A DNA stretch of 64,000 nucleotides from contig OZ037885.1 in the NCBI GenBank assembly GCA_964035575.1, positions 744,001 through 808,000 on the forward strand, in the 5' to 3' direction. Positions 57,722 to 64,000 of this stretch are shown here, piece after piece. Position 1 is the stretch's first letter, and each line of letters opens with the position of its first letter. Below the pieces are notes generated by a model. It was given only the letters and a program-made list of their open reading frames with translations, ran no database searches and was not told the origin of the DNA. Source of the DNA: Rhynchopus sp. YZ270_cl-10. Its lineage: Eukaryota > Euglenozoa > Diplonemea > Diplonemida > Diplonemidae. A program made the position numbers and the translations under genes.

Positions 57722-59666
57722 ATGGGGATGATCGGGCTTGTCCTGAGGATTATTGGCCTCGCTGCTGTCGACAGAGCGACCGACACACGCACCCCGGCAG
57801 AGCGCATGAGGAGCGCCATCTGTGGGGTGTGCTTTGGCGTTCTTCTTCTTTTTGTCGGCGTGCTTGTGATTGGGTGGAACGAGAAGCGTGCTGTGTACAC
57901 AGCCAAGACTATTGCCTTTGCACGCGGGGAGTTGGTCCAAACCGACTCGTGTGTGCCGTCGGTGGAGAACAACGGGAAGCTGGTTTCGATTCAGGGTTGT
58001 GGTGCCGCACCCGACAGTGCGTACGCCACTGTGTCGGACAGCGAGTATTTGCATGGCATGATGACAAGGATCGACGGCCCGCTGACACGCAACAAAAACC
58101 AGCAGACATTCGCCTGGTCGCGCAAGGTCTTCGAGTATGTGTACGTCGAGCACGTTGAGGGAGAGGGCGAGAACAGGACGTACCACTACTCGCAGGAGTG
58201 GGTGCAGACACCGCCCGTCTACTCGGGTGGACGCTACCGCAACGCACGCGCCTTCCCTGCGGGGTGGGGTGGGATGTCAAGCATGGCACCAACCATGTGC
58301 CTCGGGGAGAACGACACCACGTCGTGCACAGCAGGCATGCAGGGTGCGTTCGTGCTGAAGCAGAGTGAGCTCTTCCAGAAGTCCTTCATGCGCAAGATCG
58401 GTGTCGAGCAGCCGCTCCTCCTGTCGCAGAGCGCTAGCATCATGCTCAACGCCATTACCACCAGCACCACGAAGGCACGCACCTGTGCGGACAACTCCCT
58501 GCGCACCGCAAAGAGCTTCGGGAGCGCATGCGCCACCCCCGTGGCCGGGTACGGCTCATCCTTCGGCGACTTCATGATGACATGGTCGACACGCGTCAAC
58601 ACACCCGGCTACAGGGTGTCTGCACTCGCAGAGCAGGTTGTTGTGGACGGCGTCACCACGTTCCGTGCATGGCAGAACCCTGAATTCGTATGACATAAAA
58701 CCCACCACCCCCACGATGCGTTGATGTCATACCCCGAGTTTTTTGATGTGTGCACGAGAGACATTCGTAAATGTTTCTTTTTATGTCGGTATTGGCGTGA
58801 CCGTCTTCCAAAAACCAAACCCATTTTATTTCAACTTCTCTTTTTATTTTATTCCAAAAAGCTTCACCTTTTGGTGATCATCTACGAGACTTCGGTCCAT
58901 CTTTACAAAAGCCCTTCTTGTTTATTTACTTCTCCTTTATGTTGTCTATAACCAAACAAACAATGTTTAACGTCTCCTTACACAATCAACCACCTACAAT
59001 TTCCACCCACCCACCCAACCACAGAGCGACTGCTCCTACTGCACCATCGGAGCGCTTGAGAGCGGGACTGTGTCTGGGGACATGATCCTGGACGACCTGG
59101 CGAACTCGAACAAGGTGATGACGTGGGTCCTTCGTGTTGTGGGCTTCTGCGTGATTTGGTTTGCCCTGCAGCTCTGTGTGGCACCCATTGCCGTGGCACC
59201 GGAGACAATCCCGTTTTTGGGTGAGTTCTTCGGGGGAATTGTGGGCGGCATTTTGATGTGCGTGACAAGCATTGTGGCGCTGAGCATCACGATGCTTGTT
59301 GTGGGGATATGCTGGATTGCGATGCGTCCTCTGATTGCGGTGCCACTGCTTCTTGTCTTCTTGGCAAGCATTGTTGGGGTGTGCCTGCTGTTGAGGAAGA
59401 GAAGGAAGACGAAGGCAGGAATGGGCGCACACCAGGTCCACGAGGACCCCGATTCGGACGATGGCTTTTCCGTGAACCAGCCGCCTGCAGTGGTTGCTTC
59501 GCAGCAGGTCATGACCACGATGCCACCACAGGCCATGATGACCATGCCCCAGCAGCCCATGGCGTACCCTCCAGCAGCCAACTACCCTGTCGCAGCTGGT
59601 TACCCGGTTGCAACAGGCTACCCAACAGGAAACCCTCTCCCACCACAGCAGATGGTGCAGATGTGA
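57722..59666 (+). CDS. TMEM43: TMEM43 (LUMA) family membrane protein, two exons
   Basis: Exons 57722-58687 and 59025-59666 (GTATGA donor, CCACAG acceptor, phase 0) give 535 residues. TMEM43 is an inner nuclear membrane/ER protein linked in animals to the LINC complex and lamins. The layout fits: one N-terminal membrane helix (about 30-50, ICGVCFGVLLLFVGVLVIGWNEKRA), a large lumenal domain with ENNGKLVSIQGCG near 81-93 and a YVEHVEGEGENRTYHYSQEW segment near 139-158, and three C-terminal helices (about 348-372, 382-408, 418-440) in exon 2. The tail is longer than in animals (human 400 residues) and ends in repeated YP-x-AAxYP units rich in Pro, Tyr and Gln. The start is 40 bases after TTCTCAG; the frame is open upstream through leader. 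The intron holds a leader hairpin (58746). Confidence 0.87.
58744..58780 (+). repeat. Leader hairpin inside TMEM43 intron
   Basis: ATGT-GTGC-ACGAGAG-ACAT, then TCGTAAATGTTTC. Intron copy of the ACGAGAG family, sense orientation. Confidence 0.6.
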
Positions 59667-60603
59667 TATAAAAAAAAAAAATGAAAAAAAAAAAAAAAAA
59701 AAAGCCAGGCTTTCCCCAAGTCCAGGAACAAAATGTTCAATACACAAATCAAATTAGCGCAAAAAGCCTGTCATATTATTTGACCAGCGATTTTTTGTGC
59801 TTCCTTAAGAAAAGAAAATCAATCCCCAAGGATTCCCCCCTTTTTTTAAAAAAATGTTGAAATTTTTTTTGCGATAAATAGTTGTCGGCGCGATCACTTT
59901 TTTTTTCTCCCCTTCCCCCCTTTTTTTCCATTTTTTTTTTCTCCCATTCAGGGGAAACACTCCAAGGGGGAAGAAGTGAGTGTTGTTCATTGAAATGCAT
60001 CTGGGGGACAGAGCTTGTCTATTCTGACAAGAACTTTGTCTCAACAAGATAGGGTGTGATAATAAATAAAAAAGGTCCTTTATTTTAAAAAAAAGCTGAT
60101 CTTAAAGGGTTGAGGACTCCGTCAGTACCTTCCGTAGTACAAATAGGCCTTCGGTCAATACATTCGATGATTTATTCAAAAAAAAAGAGGAGACGACTGC
60201 TGAACAAAAACTCCATCTTTCGATTGAATAATATTGTCTTATTTATATTTGAGTACAGAACTTACCTGCCGAGGAGGGGTACTTGAGGCGGTTGTCGACA
60301 CAAACAAAAATAGGGTAGAATGCGTTAGCACCCTTAAAAAGTATAGTGGAGTGCATCTTCGGGTGCACTAATATAACTAAGCTTTCAAAAAAAAGGAAAA
60401 AGAGAGAACAAAAAGAAAAGAAAAAATGGCAACTATTATCTTCAAATCCGAGTTGTGCGATGGACATGGAAGTCAGGCATAATATTATGTTATTCAGTGA
60501 CGAGGACGCCGATGCAGACGGTTCACATACCGAAAAAAAGAAAAAAAACACAAATGCTGAGAGGAAAAAGAAAATAAGAAAAAAACCCCTATTGAGCAAC
60601 GCT

Positions 60604-60658
60604 AACTAGAAGGCCGCAATATCTGTTGCCTATAGGAAGCTAATATGCCCTTCTAGTT
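60604..60658. repeat. 55-bp hairpin, AACTAGAAGG arms
   Basis: AACTAGAAGG at 60604-60613 and CCTTCTAGTT at 60649-60658 are exact inverses; the interior is GCAATATC..GATATG-like and AT-rich. Confidence 0.6.
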
Positions 60659-61199
60659 AAGTTGCTGTGGGGTTTTTTGTTTTCGTTTTCTTTCAGGGTT
60701 GCCCCTTGTTCTCGGAAAAAACAGCAAAATTCTGGATTTATGTTCCCGTTTTTTTCCTTTTTTTTGGGTGGGGTTTTTTGCCCTTTTTCGGGCTTTCCGA
60801 GCTCTACCCTCACTGTAGTGGGGTCATTTCGAGAAAATGGACAAGTTCTTGATTGATATAAATTTTGGTTACGACCACTAGTGCGTTGCTCACAATGCTA
60901 AATGAGTGTCAGAACTGTGATTCTGGGCCACTTTAACCGCCCCTCGAAATTCAAAAAGGGGTCCCAAACCCGGGCGCGCTACACGCGCGCGGAACTTTTT
61001 GCAGCTTTGGTCTAGTTGCATTTTGGCTGCAAAATGCAAGGGGATCCCCAAAGACGTTGGGAATATTATTTGGATGGGGCAGTGATTTTGTACCGGCATA
61101 CGCTCCCTCGTGGCAACCGTGTGCATGCCAATGAAGTGCTCTCTGGGGTTCGATAACCCGTGGAGCCAGTGCTTCCGCCGATGAATGGTGAGGCGTTTG

Positions 61200-61350
61200 C
61201 ACTTCTCTTTTTGCGGAGCAAAAAATAATATAAATGGCGCCGCAGGCAAAAATTTTTGGGTACGGTGTAAAAATCTAGCTTCCAACGAACCCTTTTTTGC
61301 AGAGCAAAAAATGAAAAATGGCGCCGCAGGCAAAAAAAAATTGGGGGTAC
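61200..61350 (+). repeat. Tandem ATGGCGCCGCAGGC units, second locus
   Basis: Two units of about 80 bases with TTTTTTGCGGAGCAAAAAA, AAATGGCGCCGCAGGC and GGGTACGGTGTAAAAAT, in the same order as at 39140-39305. Confidence 0.65.
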
Positions 61351-62019
61351 AGCCCTGGATGGTGCAGGATTTTGGTGTCAATTTTTTTTTTCTTGCCCCC
61401 TGAAAACTCTTGCTTTTGAGAGTTTCGACCATTTCACCACACTGGTGGTGTGTCACCTACAGTGAAACCCACCAGAAACCACAAGAAAGCCCCCTAAGGA
61501 AAAAAGGAAAAAAAAAAAGGAAAAAAAAACTAAAATCCAGAATTTCATGTTCTCGGTCCCACTTAGGAACTTCCCTGTTTTCTTTTCTTTTTTTTTTTTT
61601 TTTTTGAGTTTTTTTTTCTTTTTTTGTGTTCCAACAAATGCACCCGATCCTTTTTTTTGAATTTTCCTGAAACCGAAATGGCCACGTTTCCCATACGGGT
61701 TAGGAGGAACCTGCATAACTCAATTGTGTGTGTATTTTTTTTTTTTTTGGTAAAAAAAAAACTTTATAGAAAAACTTTCCCAATCACCCCCCTCTCCATT
61801 CCCCATTCCAACTGTGCCGTCGTTCACCTCAACTCAACTGCATCACTATATCCCCTCTTTTCCCCTTAGATGTGTGTGCACGACAGGCATGCTCGTCTTT
61901 AAAAAAAATCATCATTTTTTTTTTTTTTTTTTTTTTTTTTTGTTCAACGTGAGGCAGCACAGCGAGGCTGAGATTCATTTTTGACTTGTTTTTTTTATTG
62001 GGAGTAGGGCACATCAAAA

Positions 62020-62128
62020 TGTAAACCACGAAATAGATGTAGGACTGCATGGTTTGGGTGTCCACCCCCTGGTACAGCCAGTCATGTACCAAGGTACACT
62101 GTCGCGGCTGTGGTATTTCAAGTCTACC
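62020..62128 (+). repeat. Composite structured module, best-paired copy
   Basis: AAACCACGAAATAGATGTAG, outer stem GACTG/CAGTC, inner hairpin GGGTG-TC-CACCC, CATGTACC, then AAGGTACACTGTCGCGG and GTATTTCAAGTCTACC. Confidence 0.7.
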
Positions 62129-62329
62129 TTTTTTTTTTCCAAACACGTAGTGTATTAAGAAACTAGACAAAAAGAAAGCCAACGTTCAGATCTTGTATAA
62201 CAGTATTTCCCCTTGATTCCTTTCACCTTGCGCCAAACGCGTTCAACGAAAAACACTGTTATATTTTTATTGTTATCAAGATCAGTTGGCGGATGATATC
62301 GTCTAGTTTTTATTTTTATTTCACCATAT

Positions 62330-63546
62330 CAGGCCTTTTGCTAACCATCATGCCATCATGCCACGTTTTTGGCGTTTTTTATTTTTTTTTTCCATCATGC
62401 CACCATCATGCCACGGGGGGTGGTGGAGCGCTTTCGCTCTGCATCACCTGGGGATTTCCCCCCCAGATGGCATGATGGCATGATGGCATGATGGCATGAT
62501 GGCATGATGGCATGATGGCATGATGGCATGATGGCATGATGGCATGATGGCATGATGGCATGATGGCATGATGGCATGATGGCATGATGGCATGATGGCA
62601 TGATGGCATGATGGCATGATGGCATGATGGCATGATGGCATGATGGCATGATGGCATGATGGCATGATGGCATGATGGCATGATGGCATGATGGCATGAT
62701 GGCATGATGGCATGATGGCATGATGGCATGATGGCATGATGGCATGATGGCATGATGGCATGATGGCATGATGGCATGATGGCATGATGGCATGATGGCA
62801 TGATGGCATGATGGCATGATGGCATGATGGCATGATGGCATGATGGCATGATGGCATGATGGCATGATGGCATGATGGCATGATGGCATGATGGCATGAT
62901 GGCATGATGGCATGATGGCATGATGGCATGATGGCATGATGGCATGATGGCATGATGGCATGATGGCATGATGGCATGATGGCATGATGGCATGATGGCA
63001 TGATGGCATGATGGCATGATGGCATGATGGCATGATGGCATGATGGCATGATGGCACCTTAAAATTTTTCTGCTCGCTGCGCTCGCGGCCTCAAAAAAAA
63101 AAATCCGCTCGCTTCGCTCGCGCTGTACGCTATTTTCTTCCTGCCTATGGTGCCATTTTACAATGTCTAAGGGGGTTCCCTTGCATTTTGCAGCCAGAAA
63201 TGAAACTTGAAGCCAAGCTGCAAAAATTTGACCATTGTTATTTCAAAGTGACCCAACCGCAACAGCCCCTGCTTCTGGAAGATGTATTGATTTTGTACGG
63301 TAGTGTACGTAAGGCGCAAGACCAAGCACCGTTAATAAAGGATTAGATTCCGATTTTTTTTGTTATCTCGCAAAGCTGACCCTTCGCCTCTCCACCCTGT
63401 GGCTGGCAGGGAGGCGCGCGCGAAGCGCGCGACGACCGCTTTCACCAGGTGGGAAAGCTCGGAATGTACTTTTTTTCCAGGAAATTATTTTTTTTTTGAC
63501 CATCATGCCATTCAGGGGGAAAATCCCAAAGTTAGCAAAAGGCCTG
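62330..63546. mobile_element. TIR element copy 2, ATCATGCC octamer variant (1217 bp)
   Basis: The ends are CAGGCCTTTTGCTAAC and its exact inverse (63531-63546). It is flanked by a 9-base direct repeat TCACCATAT (62321-62329 and 63547-63555), and the joined flank equals an uninterrupted copy at 46456-46499. The octamer ATCATGCC lies just inside both ends, and a giant array of the same octamer fills 62466-63056. The interior block GGGAGG-CGCGCGCGAAGCGCGCG-CGACCGCTTT-GGGAAAGCTCGG is shared with copy 1 at 39403-40221. It encodes no transposase. Non-autonomous DNA transposon; hAT- or Mutator-like by target duplication length, not settled. Confidence 0.88.
62466..63056. repeat. Octamer tandem array (ATGGCATG)n, about 74 copies
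   Basis: A nearly perfect 8-bp repeat over 591 bases within the TIR element. Because 8 is not a multiple of 3 and the unit has no stop on the minus strand, all three minus frames stay open and spell the same MPSCHHAI octapeptide; this is not evidence of coding. Confidence 0.97.
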
Positions 63547-64000
63547 TCACCATATACTATCAATTTATTGATTGCATATGATGAAAATATTATTTTTATT
63601 TTATTTCTCAGCACACATGACTTCTATGATCCACTCTGCAGGCTTGCGGACTCAACGATTCAAAGTAGTCTATAATCCGCACTGCCAAAAAGGTGGATGC
63701 CGCGAAGCCGTGGGTGCACTGATTTCATTTTTTTTAAAAATATTTTCCCCCTTTTTTTTGGTTATTTCGTAAAAGATGGTGTGAGCTCAACCACGACATT
63801 CCCATCTTTCAACCTTTTTTTTTTCCCTACTTTGTTATTGTCCCCCAAGAATTTTTCTAAACAAAAAAAGAGCTACCCCCCACCATTACGTTCCACATGT
63901 AGGAAGCAGAGGATTCCGTACTTTCATTAAATTTGAGATTTTCCCTACATAGGAAATGTCTACGTGAGTTTTTTTTTCTCTTTTTTTCTCGCCCACCAGT
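63547..64000. other. Spacer at window end
   Basis: Starts with the right flank repeat (63547-63590), then AT-rich DNA with T runs; no gene recognised before the window edge. Confidence 0.5.

Larger units (their letters stand above)
59667..62329. other. Repeat-rich spacer downstream of TMEM43
   Basis: No gene. It starts with A runs (59671-59703), then a CTCCATCTTTCGATTGAA motif (60207-60242), a hairpin (60604-60658), a diverged TGGTGGGGTCA repeat (60780-60870), GC-rich palindromic text (about 60972-60992), tandem ATGGCGCCGCAGGC units (61200-61350), a leader-hairpin relic (61868-61895), a T run (61917-61940), and a composite structured module (62020-62128). Confidence 0.55.

Noticed and set aside
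62466-63056. CRISPR-like or satellite array
   Set aside because: The unit is 8 bp with no spacers; a simple tandem repeat inside a transposon in a eukaryotic genome.
62395-63057. Three minus-strand frames of 200-220 residues made of MPSCHHAI repeats
   Set aside because: All three frames of the same strand give the same peptide because of the stop-free 8-bp tandem repeat; no start context or unique sequence. Treated as a repeat array.
1-64000. Spliced-leader RNA, snRNA or intact tRNA gene
   Set aside because: I looked for known kinetoplastid, diplonemid, euglenid and dinoflagellate leader cores and for T-loop GGTTCGAATCC boxes; none found, apart from the decayed tRNA-Ser-like piece.

Overview
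This is a nuclear window from a single-celled eukaryote with the standard genetic code (TAA, TAG and TGA all end real genes), a few GT-AG introns, GC-rich exons, and AT-rich spacers packed with T and pyrimidine runs on the + strand. All 18 genes I can support lie on the + strand over 64 kb. Nearly every start codon follows a pyrimidine tract and an AG within about 3 to 110 bases. One-way gene arrays plus an AG acceptor before each ATG are typical of lineages that use spliced-leader trans-splicing (Euglenozoa such as kinetoplastids and diplonemids; also dinoflagellates). Because cis-introns are present, a diplonemid- or euglenid-like source fits best, but I found no spliced-leader RNA gene and the identity is not proven. 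An ATP10-like gene suggests an aerobic mitochondrion.

Layout. 1-6 kb: TMEM184-type membrane protein, a small Cys-rich protein, and a NAGLU-type lysosomal/secreted hexosaminidase. 6.3-8.2 kb: inverted-repeat element. 8.8-12 kb: small basic protein and a large secreted glycosidase-like protein. 12.4-13.3 kb: another inverted-repeat element. 13.5-16.7 kb: four-exon Nup93/Nic96 nucleoporin. 18.3-19.3 kb: PI-PLC-like phosphodiesterase. 19.3-22.6 kb: spacer with many small hairpins. 22.7-23.8 kb: secreted protein of unknown function. 25.4-26.3 kb: foldback element. 26.8-30.5 kb: Cys-rich basic protein, REEP/HVA22 protein, IQ-motif protein. 30.5-42 kb: repeat-rich stretch holding two three-exon CKS1 paralogues. 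43.2-45.6 kb: astacin metalloprotease with two CBM1-like modules. 47.5-51.5 kb: large IQ-repeat protein. 52.9-56.1 kb: ATP10-like factor and a four-unit ankyrin protein. 57.7-59.7 kb: two-exon TMEM43. 59.7-64 kb: repeats, including an inverted-repeat element with a 591-bp octamer array.

The genes do not form a pathway. Three (NAGLU, the glycosidase-like protein, astacin with carbohydrate-binding-like modules) encode exported hydrolases, which suits a feeder on complex glycans and protein. The rest are housekeeping: nuclear pore, cell cycle, ER shape, mitochondrial assembly, inner nuclear membrane.

The most unusual content is non-coding. Short, structured, repeated modules occur many times, always in the + orientation, in spacers upstream of acceptors and also inside introns. 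The main one is a hairpin with a conserved ACGAGAG loop, stems that change on both sides together, and a CATCTTTCAA-like box downstream. The window also holds a pair of terminal-inverted-repeat elements whose subterminal octamer differs between copies but matches at both ends within a copy; one has an 8-9 bp target duplication and an intact empty-site copy elsewhere in the window.
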